From Oscillospiraceae bacterium (lineage in GTDB: Bacteria; Bacillota; Clostridia; Oscillospirales; Acutalibacteraceae), in assembly GCA_003499325.1 (NCBI GenBank), contig DNIP01000045.1, positions 1 to 10,030 on the forward strand: DNA of 10,030 nucleotides. Reading direction: 5' to 3'. The stretch's first letter is position 1; every line of letters starts with the position of its first letter. The position numbers and the translations under genes are program-made. The notes below the pieces were generated by a model. It searched no databases. It was not told where the DNA came from and saw only the letters and a program-made list of their open reading frames with translations. This document shows positions 1 through 6,541 of the stretch, one piece after another.

Positions 1-15
1 ATCACTAACCACTAT
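1..15. repeat. Possible right end of an intergenic inverted-repeat element
   Basis: The first 15 bases (ATCACTAACCACTAT) resemble the right arm of the inverted repeat in the rpsB leader, where positions 5667-5681 read ACACTGACCACTACT, with about 12 of 15 bases matching. They lie in the gap just before the V-ATPase A gene, the same kind of site as the two complete elements in this window. The left arm would be outside the window, so this may be chance similarity. Confidence 0.25.
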
Positions 16-33
16 ACAAAGGATTGATACATT

Positions 34-1803
34 ATGAGTACAGGTGTAATTAAGAAGGTAGCCGGTCCGCTGGTTATCGCCGAGGGTATGCGCGACTGCA
101 ATATGTTCGACGTTGTCCATGTTTCCAACATGAACCTGATCGGCGAGGTCATCGAGATGCACGGCGATCGCGCTTCGATCCAGGTCTATGAGGAGACCTC
201 GGGTCTCGGCCCCGGCGAGCCTGTTGTTTCTACCGGCAACCAGCTGTCCGTCGAACTCGGCCCCGGACTGATCGAGAGCATCTATGACGGCATCCAGCGT
301 CCGCTGGACGATATCATGAAGGTCAGCGGCAACAACCTCAGCCGCGGTATCTCCGTACCCGCCTTGAAGCGCGATAAGGTATGGCAGTTTGACGCGTGTG
401 CTAAGGTCGGCGACAGGGTAACCGGCGGCGATGTGATCGGTACCGTACAGGAGACCGACATCGTCTTGCATAAGATCATGGTGCCCGCAGGCGTCAGCGG
501 CACGATCAAAGAGATCAACAGCGGTGAATATAAGGTTACCGATACTGTTGCGATCATAGAAGATGAAAAAGGGGAGAAGCATGAGCTGTCGCTCATGCAG
601 AAGTGGCCTGTCCGTATCGGCAGACCCTATAAGCAAAAACTCTCTCCCGATATGCCGCTGATCACCGGTCAGCGTGTCATCGATACGCTGTTCCCGATCG
701 CAAAGGGCGGCGTTGCGGCCGTACCCGGTCCGTTCGGCTCCGGTAAAACCGTCGTACAGCATCAGCTGGCGAAATGGGCGGAGGCGGATATCGTAGTTTA
801 TATCGGCTGTGGTGAGCGCGGTAACGAGATGACCGACGTTCTCAACGAGTTCCCCGAGCTGCTTGACCCGAAAACAGGTCACAGCCTGATGGAGCGTACC
901 GTTCTGATTGCCAACACCTCCGATATGCCCGTTGCGGCGCGTGAGGCTTCGATCTATACCGGTATCACTATCGCCGAATACTTCCGCGATATGGGCTATT
1001 CCGTCGCGTTGATGGCGGACTCCACCTCCCGTTGGGCAGAGGCATTGCGCGAGATGTCCGGACGTCTGGAAGAGATGCCCGGTGAAGAGGGCTATCCCGC
1101 GTACCTCGGCTCCCGACTCGCTCAGTTCTATGAGCGCGCCGGTCGCGTCATTACGCTTGGCAGTGAGGAACAGGAAGGCTCTTTGTCTGTAATCGGCGCG
1201 GTATCGCCTCCCGGCGGTGATATCTCCGAGCCGGTCTCGCAGGCGACTTTGCGTATCGTCAAGGTATTCTGGGGCTTGGATGCGGGGCTCGCCTATAAGC
1301 GCCACTTCCCGGCTGTCAACTGGCTGACCTCGTATTCGCTGTACGTCGATACCATGGCGAACTGGTACAAGGAGAATGTCGCGCCCGATTGGATGGACTT
1401 GCGTGCAAGAGTCATGGCGCTGTTGCAGGAGGAAAGTGAGCTCGAAGAGATCGTCAAGCTCGTCGGTATGGACGCGTTGTCCGATATCGACCGCATCAAG
1501 CTCGAGGCGGCTCGCTCCATCCGCGAGGACTTCCTCCACCAGAACGCGTTCCATGAAACCGATACCTATACGACCTTGAAAAAGCAGTATCACATGATGC
1601 AACTTGTCATGGCGTTCTATGATAAAAGTGCCGCCGCTCTGGAACAGGGCGCTCAGCTGAATCTGCTGATCAATATGCCCATCCGTGAGCGTATCGGACG
1701 CTTTAAATATGTCCACGAGGATGAAGTCGAGCAAAACTATCAGGATATCCTCCATAATCTCGATATTGACATCGATAATATCATTAAGAAAGGAGATGAA
1801 TGA
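34..1803 (+). CDS. ntpA: V/A-type ATP synthase/ATPase catalytic subunit A
   Basis: This is the nucleotide-hydrolysing subunit of the cytoplasmic V1/A1 head. Three copies alternate with B around the central stalk and couple ATP turnover to H+ or Na+ movement across the membrane. The 589 residues are the usual length, with no intein. The Walker A loop GPFGSGKT is at residues 232-239. The catalytic Glu is E261 in GCGERGNEM, and the Walker B aspartate is D329 in [10 protein letters not shown]. The A-specific non-homologous insert lies at about residues 115-195. The start at 34 has an AAAGGA Shine-Dalgarno at 18-23, ten bases upstream, which is slightly long. The gene overlaps the B reading frame region at its stop (ATGA), so the two are probably co-translated. 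Upstream genes for the I, K, E, C and F/G subunits are expected but not visible. Whether the pumped ion is Na+ or H+ cannot be told without the K (c-ring) subunit. Confidence 0.97.
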   Translation: MSTGVIKKVAGPLVIAEGMRDCNMFDVVHVSNMNLIGEVIEMHGDRASIQVYEETSGLGPGEPVVSTGNQLSVELGPGLIESIYDGIQRPLDDIMKVSGNNLSRGISVPALKRDKVWQFDACAKVGDRVTGGDVIGTVQETDIVLHKIMVPAGVSGTIKEINSGEYKVTDTVAIIEDEKGEKHELSLMQKWPVRIGRPYKQKLSPDMPLITGQRVIDTLFPIAKGGVAAVPGPFGSGKTVVQHQLAKWAEADIVVYIGCGERGNEMTDVLNEFPELLDPKTGHSLMERTVLIANTSDMPVAAREASIYTGITIAEYFRDMGYSVALMADSTSRWAEALREMSGRLEEMPGEEGYPAYLGSRLAQFYERAGRVITLGSEEQEGSLSVIGAVSPPGGDISEPVSQATLRIVKVFWGLDAGLAYKRHFPAVNWLTSYSLYVDTMANWYKENVAPDWMDLRARVMALLQEESELEEIVKLVGMDALSDIDRIKLEAARSIREDFLHQNAFHETDTYTTLKKQYHMMQLVMAFYDKSAAALEQGAQLNLLINMPIRERIGRFKYVHEDEVEQNYQDILHNLDIDIDNIIKKGDE

Positions 1804-1805
1804 TC

Positions 1806-3179
1806 ATGCCGAAGGAATACAGGACGATCCAGGAAGTAGCAGGTCCTTTGATGCTCGTCAAGGGCGTCAGCGACGTCAACTACAACGATCTGGGTGAGAT
1901 CGAGCTTGCGTCGGGCGAAGTCAGACGCTGTAAGGTGCTCGAGATCAACGGTGAGGACGCACTGGTACAGCTGTTTGATTCCGCGGCGGGTATCAATCTC
2001 TCCAATTCCAAGGTGCGTTTCTTAGGCAAGTCGATGGAGCTGGGTGTTTCCACTGATATGCTGTCCCGCGTTTTTGACGGCATGGGCAAGCCGATCGACG
2101 GCGGCCCCGATATCCTGCCCGAAAAGCGCATGGATATCAACGGTCTGCCGATGAACCCTTATGCGCGCAACTATCCGCAGGAGTTTATCCAGACAGGCGT
2201 TTCCGCTATCGACGGACTGAACACGCTGGTTAGAGGGCAGAAGCTGCCGATCTTCTCGGCGTCCGGTCTGCCGCACGCGCAGCTGGCGGCGCAGATCGCC
2301 CGTCAGGCAAAGGTACGCGGTACCGACGAGCAGTTCGCAGTCGTATTTGCCGCGATGGGTATCACCTTTGAGGAATCCAACTATTTCATCGAGAGCTTTA
2401 AGGAGACCGGCGCGATCGACCGTACTGTCATGTTCGTCAATCTGGCGAATGACCCCGCCATCGAGCGTATCTCCACACCCCGTATGGCGCTGACCGCCGC
2501 GGAGTATCTGGCTTTTGAAGCGGATATGCACGTACTGGTTATCATGACCGATATCACCAACTATGCCGACGCGCTGCGTGAGGTATCAGCCGCGCGTAAA
2601 GAGGTACCCGGTCGACGCGGTTACCCCGGCTATATGTATACCGACCTCGCGACCTTATATGAGAGAGCAGGCCGTCAAAAGGGTAAGAAGGGTTCCATCA
2701 CCCTGATCCCGATTTTGACCATGCCCGAGGACGACAAGACCCATCCGATTCCCGATTTGACCGGTTATATTACCGAGGGTCAGATTATCCTGTCCCGTGA
2801 GCTGTACCGTAAGAATGTCGCGCCGCCGATCGATGTACTGCCTTCTCTGTCCCGACTCAAGGACAAGGGTATCGGCGAGGGCAAGACCCGTTCTGACCAC
2901 AGCAACACCATGAACCAGCTGTTCTCCGCGTATGCGCGCGGTAAGGACGCAAAGGAGCTCATGGTCATTCTCGGCGAGAGCGCTTTGACCGATATCGATA
3001 AGCTCTACGCGAAGTTCGCCGATCGCTTTGAGAACGAATATGTGTCTCAGGGCTACGAGAAGAATCGCTCGATCGAAGAGACCCTCGACCTCGGCTGGGA
3101 GCTGTTGCGCATCCTGCCCAGATCGGAGCTCAAACGTATTGACGACAAGTATCTCGATCAGTATTACGATAAAAAGTGA
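1806..3179 (+). CDS. ntpB: V/A-type ATP synthase/ATPase regulatory subunit B
   Basis: This is the non-catalytic nucleotide-binding-fold subunit that alternates with A in the V1 head. It has the A/B fold but no Walker A loop: the equivalent region reads [17 protein letters not shown]. It has the B-type signature [15 protein letters not shown]. The arginine finger is in [10 protein letters not shown] at R350 when counted from 1806. That is the number I recall for this residue in Enterococcus hirae NtpB, whose N-terminus MIKEYRT aligns with MPKEYRT here. This favours ATG 1806 (457 residues). ATG 1800 (two residues longer) would overlap the A stop as ATGA. The Shine-Dalgarno AAAGGAG at 1789-1795 is 10 bases from 1806 but only 4 from 1800. 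Coupling to translation of A is likely for either start. Confidence 0.96.
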   Translation: MPKEYRTIQEVAGPLMLVKGVSDVNYNDLGEIELASGEVRRCKVLEINGEDALVQLFDSAAGINLSNSKVRFLGKSMELGVSTDMLSRVFDGMGKPIDGGPDILPEKRMDINGLPMNPYARNYPQEFIQTGVSAIDGLNTLVRGQKLPIFSASGLPHAQLAAQIARQAKVRGTDEQFAVVFAAMGITFEESNYFIESFKETGAIDRTVMFVNLANDPAIERISTPRMALTAAEYLAFEADMHVLVIMTDITNYADALREVSAARKEVPGRRGYPGYMYTDLATLYERAGRQKGKKGSITLIPILTMPEDDKTHPIPDLTGYITEGQIILSRELYRKNVAPPIDVLPSLSRLKDKGIGEGKTRSDHSNTMNQLFSAYARGKDAKELMVILGESALTDIDKLYAKFADRFENEYVSQGYEKNRSIEETLDLGWELLRILPRSELKRIDDKYLDQYYDKK

Positions 3180-3257
3180 ATGACGAACGATGAATGGTGA
3201 ATGGCGGTCGGAGGGCTTTTCCCTTACCCAAATTCATCATTCCTCATTCCACATTCC
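3178..3257. repeat. Imperfect inverted repeat of GAATG-type units between ntpB and ntpD
   Basis: The left arm (3178-3208) is built of GAATG/GATGAAT units. The right arm (3227-3257) carries the complementary ATTCATCAT/CATTCC units. Aligned as left arm against the reverse complement of the right arm, they share GAATG, GAA, GA, GAATG, TGAAT and GG at the same spacing, with roughly 22 of 31 positions identical. The centre can close as AGGG/CCCT around a CTTTT loop. The element starts within the ntpB stop codon and ends 20 bases before the ntpD start, so it fills the gap. It encodes nothing visible. It could be a short interspersed repeat or an intercistronic RNA hairpin that sets the B:D ratio. 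Confidence 0.6.
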
Positions 3258-3276
3258 TAATTAAACAGGTGATTTT

Positions 3277-3924
3277 ATGGCAGTCAAACAGGTCAATCCG
3301 ACCCGTATGGAGTTGTCAAGGCTCAAGAAAAAACTGAATACGGCTACCCGCGGACACAAGCTGTTGAAGGATAAGCGCGACGAGCTCATGCGCCGATTCC
3401 TTGAGATGGTGCGTGAGAACCGCGCCCTTCGCATGGAGGTGGAGGAGAAGATCAGACAGGCAAACGCCAATTTCGTTCTGGCTAAGTCCTCCATGAGTGA
3501 CGAAACGCTCAAGGCGGCGTTACTGGCTCCGAAGCAGGAGGTCTATGTTTCCACCTCCTACCGCAACGTCATGAGTGTCGATATCCCCGTGTTCAAAACG
3601 GATACCAGAACGCCTGATCCCAACGATATCTATTCCTACGGCTTCGCGTTCACCTCTGCCGATCTGGATGACGCGGTCAAGTCCCTTGCCGACGTTCTGC
3701 CCGATCTGATCAAGCTCGCCGAGATTGAGAAAAGCTGTCAGCTCATGGCGGATGAGATCGAAAAGACCCGCCGCCGCGTCAACGCGCTCGAGCATGTTAT
3801 GATCCCCGAGACGCAGGAGCAGATCCGCTATATCACCCGCAAGCTGGATGAAAACGAGCGTTCCACCCAGACCCGATTGATGAAGGTCAAGGATATGATG
3901 CTAAAGCAGGCACACGGCTATTGA
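3277..3924 (+). CDS. ntpD: V/A-type ATP synthase/ATPase central-stalk subunit D
   Basis: Subunit D is the rotor shaft. It runs through the A3B3 hexamer and, with subunit F, passes torque to the C subunit and the membrane ring. The 215 residues match the family length. The N-terminus has the family signature NPTRMELSRLKKKL at residues 7-20 and a long basic helix rich in K, R and E to about residue 75. A short middle section follows, then a second long helix from about 145 to the end. The two form the antiparallel coiled coil typical of D. The Shine-Dalgarno AGGTGA at 3267-3272 is four bases before ATG 3277. The gene ends the operon, because a hairpin terminator lies 22 bases after the stop. 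The gap from ntpB (97 bases) is unusually wide for this operon and is filled by an inverted repeat. Confidence 0.95.
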   Translation: MAVKQVNPTRMELSRLKKKLNTATRGHKLLKDKRDELMRRFLEMVRENRALRMEVEEKIRQANANFVLAKSSMSDETLKAALLAPKQEVYVSTSYRNVMSVDIPVFKTDTRTPDPNDIYSYGFAFTSADLDDAVKSLADVLPDLIKLAEIEKSCQLMADEIEKTRRRVNALEHVMIPETQEQIRYITRKLDENERSTQTRLMKVKDMMLKQAHGY

Positions 3925-3946
3925 TCCGACAATAATACACTCATCC

Positions 3947-3984
3947 ATCCCTCTGACAGGATTTGTCAGGGGGATATTTGTTTG
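3947..3984 (+). terminator. Terminator of the V-ATPase operon
   Basis: A 12-bp stem pairs ATCCCTCTGACA (3947-3958) with TGTCAGGGGGAT (3964-3975), with one G-U pair and a GGATT loop. It is followed by ATTTGTTTG, a modest T-rich tract. It lies 22 bases after the ntpD stop and before an independent gene, which fits an intrinsic terminator, though the broken T tract makes it less than ideal. Confidence 0.75.
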
Positions 3985-4015
3985 GGGAGAATTCACCTTC
4001 AGTTCAAAGGTTATT

Positions 4016-4043
4016 CATATTTCTCTGTTATGATACATATAGT
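4016..4043 (+). promoter_or_regulatory. Overlapping promoter candidates for the YlmC/YmxH gene (sigma-E-like and extended -10)
   Basis: CATATT at 4016-4021 and CATATAGT at 4036-4043 are 14 bases apart. They resemble the mother-cell sporulation factor sigma-E consensus (ATATT, 13-15 bases, CATACAnT). In the same stretch TGTTATGAT (4026-4034) is an extended -10 for sigma-A with one mismatch, but there is no good -35. A sigma-E start would fall near 4050 and cut into the Shine-Dalgarno, which weighs against it. The extended -10 would start near 4041 and leave a short leader. Confidence 0.35.
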
Positions 4044-4059
4044 GATACGGGTGATGATT

Positions 4060-4365
4060 ATGCCGTGTCGCTTACAAGAGCTTCGTAAGAAAGAAGTCAT
4101 CAACGCCTGTACAGGCTGCAAAATCGGATATGTGGACGATTTACAGATCGATACCAAATGCGCCAAGGTCGTAGCGCTGATCGTATACGGCAGACCGAGG
4201 ATATTGGGACTGTTCGGTAAATGTGACGACTACTATATCCGATGGGATAAGATCCGCCTGATAGGGGAGGATGCGATTCTTGTCGAAGATTCTGTGCAAA
4301 AAATGCCAAACAAAGCAAAAAAACGTAATAAATTTGTGACAATTTGTCATCAAATATTTTTGTGA
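4060..4365 (+). CDS. YlmC/YmxH family sporulation-type PRC-barrel-like protein
   Basis: This is a small protein of about 101 residues that matches the YlmC/YmxH pattern of clostridia. An opening segment, RLQELRKKEVINACTGCKIG, leads into DDLQIDTKCAKVVALIVYG. Then come the turn RILGLFGKCDDYYIRWDKI and the strand IGEDAILVED, a PRC-barrel-like beta fold. The family is named for its distribution in spore formers; its biochemical role is not known. Cysteines lie at residues 3, 17, 20, 34 and 55, including a CxxC at 17-20. After about residue 78 there is a lysine-rich tail, longer than I expect for the family, possibly unstructured. ATG 4060 is preferred because GGGTG at 4049-4053 is six bases upstream. 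ATG 4054 and an upstream start at 3982 are in frame, but 3982 lies inside the preceding terminator region. It has its own promoter and a single-gene layout. Confidence 0.82.
   Translation: MPCRLQELRKKEVINACTGCKIGYVDDLQIDTKCAKVVALIVYGRPRILGLFGKCDDYYIRWDKIRLIGEDAILVEDSVQKMPNKAKKRNKFVTICHQIFL
4337..4361 (+). other. Perfect palindrome at the 3' end of the YlmC/YmxH gene
   Basis: TGACAATTTGTCA (4337-4349) is a perfect 6-1-6 inverted repeat within the last codons. With a bulged T it can extend by TTTG (4333-4336) to CAAA (4351-4354), and it is followed by TATTTTTG. It could be a weak AT-rich terminator overlapping the stop, or a protein-binding palindrome upstream of the next gene. I cannot tell which, and the stem is weak for termination. 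Confidence 0.35.
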
Positions 4366-4438
4366 ACGATAGCAAATTGCACTATACAATTATGTGGATT
4401 ATGTACATTTTTTCTAAATGATTGTTCTAAATAAGCAT

Positions 4439-4468
4439 TAAAAGCTGTTCTTAGTGCTTTTAAAGAAC
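4439..4468 (+). other. Two mutually exclusive small hairpins upstream of the cell wall hydrolase
   Basis: TAAAAGC (4439-4445) can pair with GCTTTTA (4456-4462). Alternatively GTTCTT (4447-4452) can pair with AAGAAC (4463-4468). The loop of each contains an arm of the other, so both cannot form fully at once. Just upstream TTCTAAAT occurs twice (4412-4419 and 4425-4432). The sequence is AT-rich, so such pairings are not rare by chance, and no regulated gene start is shown by the sequence alone. Confidence 0.3.
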
Positions 4469-4489
4469 TAAAATGAAAAAGTTACAAAC

Positions 4490-4518
4490 TTGCAATTCTT
4501 GCAATATTGTGGTTAAAT
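4490..4518 (+). promoter_or_regulatory. Weak sigma-A-like promoter candidate for the hydrolase
   Basis: TTGCAA (4490-4495) and TTAAAT (4513-4518) are 17 bases apart, each with 4 of 6 consensus matches. The -35 box lies in one of two CTTGCAAT copies (4489-4496 and 4498-4505) repeated with a nine-base period. An alternative -10, TACAAT at 4385-4390, lacks a good -35. The spacing is right but the boxes are weak. Confidence 0.25.
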
Positions 4519-4564
4519 AAGACACGAAATAAAGCAAGTCCCGATCGATTTGCGGATATTTCGA

Positions 4565-4580
4565 TATCGGTTCGCCGATA
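4565..4580 (+). other. UUCG-loop hairpin just before the hydrolase ribosome binding site
   Basis: TATCGG (4565-4570) pairs perfectly with CCGATA (4575-4580) around a TTCG loop. It ends ten bases before the strong AAAGGAGG at 4591-4598. A compact 5' UTR hairpin like this may protect the message or shape ribosome access. The closing pair is G-C, not the C-G of the most stable UUCG loops. Confidence 0.4.
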
Positions 4581-4605
4581 AACATATTTTAAAGGAGGCA
4601 GAAAT

Positions 4606-5463
4606 ATGAGTACGACCACCCCCCACTTGTTTCGCAGAACAGTGTTGATCGGTCTTATCGTCGCTTTACTGATGACCACCTTCTCACTGATTCTCGCTCC
4701 GGGCGTAAGTGCTGCCAGTGATGCCGCTAAAACAGAAACCAACAATGAAACTAATATAGGATCGAATGAGGATAACCTCCTCACTCAAAGAGCCATCATG
4801 ATCGATGAGGCCAGAAAAGAAGCAAAAGAAGTTGTCAGCGAGCAAATCGCGATCCAGGAAGCCAAGGCTGCTACCGAGGCTCCTACAGAGGCTGCTTCCG
4901 GCAAGCCCCAGAGTGCTACTTCCGCTCCTGCTTCTGCTCCCGCCGAATCTCAGTCCGGTTCTTCCGTCAGCGAGTCCGCTGACGATTACGGCACCGCTTA
5001 CACCTACGACAGCGAGGATTACAGCGAAGGAAACGCTGTTTCTGCATCCTACTCCGGGGATTATCTCCTCGATATCGCTAACCCCGACCCCAGCTATGTC
5101 GGCTACAGCGTATCTCTCAACGATGAGGACAGAGATATGGCTGAGCGCATCCTGATGGGCGAGGCAGGCGGTGAGGGCTATATCGGTATGGCTCTCGTTG
5201 CTCAGTGTATCAGAGATACTTACGTTAACGGCAGCTACAGCAGCATCGCTCAGCTTCTGAAGGTGAACGGCTACTACGGCTCCACTTCCATCACTCCCTC
5301 TCAGACAGCGAAGGACGTTGTTAACTACATCTTTGATCAGGGCGGTTCCGCTGTACAGCACAACATCCGTATCTTCTATGCGACCAACATGTGCTCCAGC
5401 TCATGGCATGAGGCTCAGGACTTCGTTGTACAGTACAACTACGTAAGATTCTTCAACTATTAA
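4606..5463 (+). CDS. Secreted SleB-like cell wall hydrolase
   Basis: This 285-residue exported protein is predicted to cleave peptidoglycan glycan strands outside the membrane. It has a signal peptide: R10-R11, a hydrophobic core at 12-31, and a VSA cleavage site near residue 36. Residues about 50-85 are helical and rich in E, K and A. A low-complexity A/P/S/T linker with Tyr and Asp clusters runs to about 165. The C-terminal domain (about 171-285) matches the SleB/CwlJ type (Hydrolase_2). It has acidic residues E186 and E190 in MGEAGGEGYIGMALVAQC and a closing segment, FYATNMCSSSWHEAQDF, near 257-273. SleB is a spore-cortex lytic enzyme in bacilli, but clostridial relatives with signal peptides and linkers may act on the vegetative wall, so the substrate is uncertain. 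No cell-wall-binding repeats are seen. AAAGGAGG lies seven bases before ATG 4606. A terminator follows, so it is monocistronic. Confidence 0.85.
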   Translation: MSTTTPHLFRRTVLIGLIVALLMTTFSLILAPGVSAASDAAKTETNNETNIGSNEDNLLTQRAIMIDEARKEAKEVVSEQIAIQEAKAATEAPTEAASGKPQSATSAPASAPAESQSGSSVSESADDYGTAYTYDSEDYSEGNAVSASYSGDYLLDIANPDPSYVGYSVSLNDEDRDMAERILMGEAGGEGYIGMALVAQCIRDTYVNGSYSSIAQLLKVNGYYGSTSITPSQTAKDVVNYIFDQGGSAVQHNIRIFYATNMCSSSWHEAQDFVVQYNYVRFFNY

Positions 5464-5484
5464 TCTTACACCGATAAAAATAGT

Positions 5485-5529
5485 AAGAAATCAAGTGTTT
5501 TTCTTAGAAAATGCTTGATTTCTTTTTTT
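5485..5529 (+). terminator. Strong intrinsic terminator after the cell wall hydrolase
   Basis: AAGAAATCAAG (5485-5495) pairs perfectly with CTTGATTTCTT (5514-5524), and TTTTC (5499-5503) with GAAAA (5507-5511) forms an inner helix. A run of seven T (5523-5529) follows. The right arm also contains the -35 box proposed for rpsB. Confidence 0.9.
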
Positions 5530-5543
5530 GTTTGTGATAAAAT
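5515..5543 (+). promoter_or_regulatory. Probable sigma-A promoter of rpsB-tsf, overlapping the upstream terminator
   Basis: TTGATT (5515-5520) and TAAAAT (5538-5543) are separated by exactly 17 bases, and TG at 5535-5536 gives an extended -10 (TGATAAAAT). Transcription should start near 5550, giving a leader of about 215 bases before rpsB. The -35 box lies in the 3' stem arm of the hydrolase terminator, so the two signals share DNA. Confidence 0.65.
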
Positions 5544-5569
5544 ATTTAGGCATTACGCACGCCGAAGGC

Positions 5570-5696
5570 TTGACGGTAAGGTGTTTTGCAGTGATCAGTG
5601 ACCTGTAATCCATGATCGGTGATCGGGTCCGGGCAGAGCTCGCCGATAACCATTCACGATACACAAACACTGACCACTACTGAATTTTCCCGTCAA
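5570..5696. repeat. Long imperfect inverted repeat of GATCAGTGA-type units in the rpsB leader
   Basis: The outer ends are TTGACGG (5570-5576) and CCGTCAA (5690-5696). Inside, CAGT (5589-5592) faces ACTG (5679-5682) and TCAGTG (5595-5600) faces CACTGA (5668-5673). GGTGATCGG (5618-5626) faces CCGATAACC (5643-5651) with one mismatch. The arms are about 50 bases long with several bulges. The left arm repeats GTGATC/GATCAGTG/GATCGGTGATCG. The unit sequence and intergenic placement differ in wording but not in design from the element between ntpB and ntpD. In RNA it would form a long hairpin in the leader of rpsB. It could be an interspersed repeat that landed in the leader or part of a regulatory RNA. 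Confidence 0.6.
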
Positions 5697-5717
5697 AATA
5701 CAAGGTCTCGGCGGAGG

Positions 5718-5744
5718 TTAAGCAGGCATACTGCGCTTGCTTAA
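5718..5744 (+). promoter_or_regulatory. Stable leader hairpin immediately upstream of the rpsB Shine-Dalgarno
   Basis: TTAAGCAGGC (5718-5727) pairs with GCTTGCTTAA (5735-5744) over ten pairs, including one G-U, around a seven-base ATACTGC loop. AGG (5715-5717) can add to CCT (5750-5752) across a TATAA bulge. The hairpin ends eight bases before AAGGAGG (5753-5759). Its position suits translational control of rpsB, possibly autoregulation by S2 as seen in other bacteria, but this is inference from position. I do not recognise a named leader family here. Confidence 0.45.
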
Positions 5745-5766
5745 TATAACCTAAGGAGGAAAAAAC

Positions 5767-6522
5767 ATGGCAGTAGTTTCTATGAAACAGCTTCTGGAGG
5801 CAGGCGTACACTTCGGCCACCAGACAAGAAGATGGAACCCTAAGATGGCTCCCTACATCTTCACTGAGCGTAACGGTATCTACATCATCGACTTACAGAA
5901 AACCGTTGTCAAGCTCGAGGAAGCGTACAACTTTGTAAGAGATCTTTCGATGGAAGGCAAGAGCGTTCTCTTTGTCGGCACCAAGAAGCAGGCGATGGAG
6001 TCCGTTAAGGACGAGGCTACCCGTGCAGGCGCGTTCTATGTCAACGCAAGATGGCTGGGCGGTATGCTGACCAACTTCACCACCATCCGCAGAAGAATCG
6101 CTCGCTTAAAGCAGCTGCGCACTATGGAAGAGGACGGTACGTTCGATCTGCTCCCCAAGAAGGAAGTTATCAAGCTCAACCTCGAGATCGAGAAGCTCGA
6201 GAAGTTCCTCGGCGGTATCAAGGATATGACCGAGATGCCCGGTGCTCTGTTCATCGTTGACCCGAGAAAAGAGAAGATCGCCGTAGCTGAGGCAAAGAAG
6301 CTCGGTATCCCGATCGTTGCGATCGTTGATACTAACTGCGATCCCGATGACGTTGACTATATCATCCCCGGTAACGACGACGCGATCCGTGCCGTCAAGC
6401 TGATCTCCGGCGCTATGGCGAACGCGATCATCGAGGGTAAGGAAGGCCAGATGGGCGCTGCAGCAGTAGAGGCAGAGGACGCGAGCGTCGAGCCCAAGGC
6501 TGAGGATATCGTAGAAGAATAA
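5767..6522 (+). CDS. rpsB: 30S ribosomal protein S2
   Basis: S2 binds late to the 30S subunit on its back, between head and body, and helps anchor S1-type proteins and initiation. The protein has 251 residues, normal for the family. The N-terminal signature [14 protein letters not shown] is at residues 14-27. The central coiled-coil hairpin is at about 100-150 ([10 protein letters not shown] ... EIEKLEKF). The Rossmann-like C-terminal half has GALFIVDP at 159-166 and [20 protein letters not shown] from 186. An acidic, alanine-rich tail at about 235-251 is likely disordered. The start is fixed by AAGGAGG (5753-5759), seven bases upstream. It is the first gene of the rpsB-tsf unit and is preceded by a long structured leader, which suggests expression control before or at translation. 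Confidence 0.98.
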   Translation: MAVVSMKQLLEAGVHFGHQTRRWNPKMAPYIFTERNGIYIIDLQKTVVKLEEAYNFVRDLSMEGKSVLFVGTKKQAMESVKDEATRAGAFYVNARWLGGMLTNFTTIRRRIARLKQLRTMEEDGTFDLLPKKEVIKLNLEIEKLEKFLGGIKDMTEMPGALFIVDPRKEKIAVAEAKKLGIPIVAIVDTNCDPDDVDYIIPGNDDAIRAVKLISGAMANAIIEGKEGQMGAAAVEAEDASVEPKAEDIVEE

Positions 6523-6541
6523 TTGATACAGAATCATCATC

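Noticed and set aside
2217..2287. Missing Walker A in the ATPase B subunit as a sign of a broken gene
   Set aside because: V/A-type B subunits naturally lack a functional P-loop; the frame is intact and the arginine finger is present.
3982..4059. Upstream start extending the YlmC/YmxH protein by 26 residues
   Set aside because: The start overlaps the V-ATPase terminator region, the extension does not look like the family, and a good ribosome binding site serves ATG 4060.
4583..4591. CATATTTTA resembling a sigma-K -10 (CATAnnnTA) before the hydrolase
   Set aside because: It lies against the Shine-Dalgarno, so transcription would start within or after the ribosome binding site and leave no usable leader.
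4805..5155. Second + strand frame with many Pro and Leu residues inside the hydrolase
   Set aside because: It is a +1 frame reading of the low-complexity Ala/Ser/Pro linker and has no Shine-Dalgarno; it is a shadow of composition.
4684..5361. Long open frame (225 codons) on the minus strand across the hydrolase gene
   Set aside because: It is antisense to a gene with a clear signal peptide and catalytic domain, has no recognisable domain, and arises from the biased codon use of the real gene. The other long antisense frames over tsf, frr and uppS were dismissed for the same reason.
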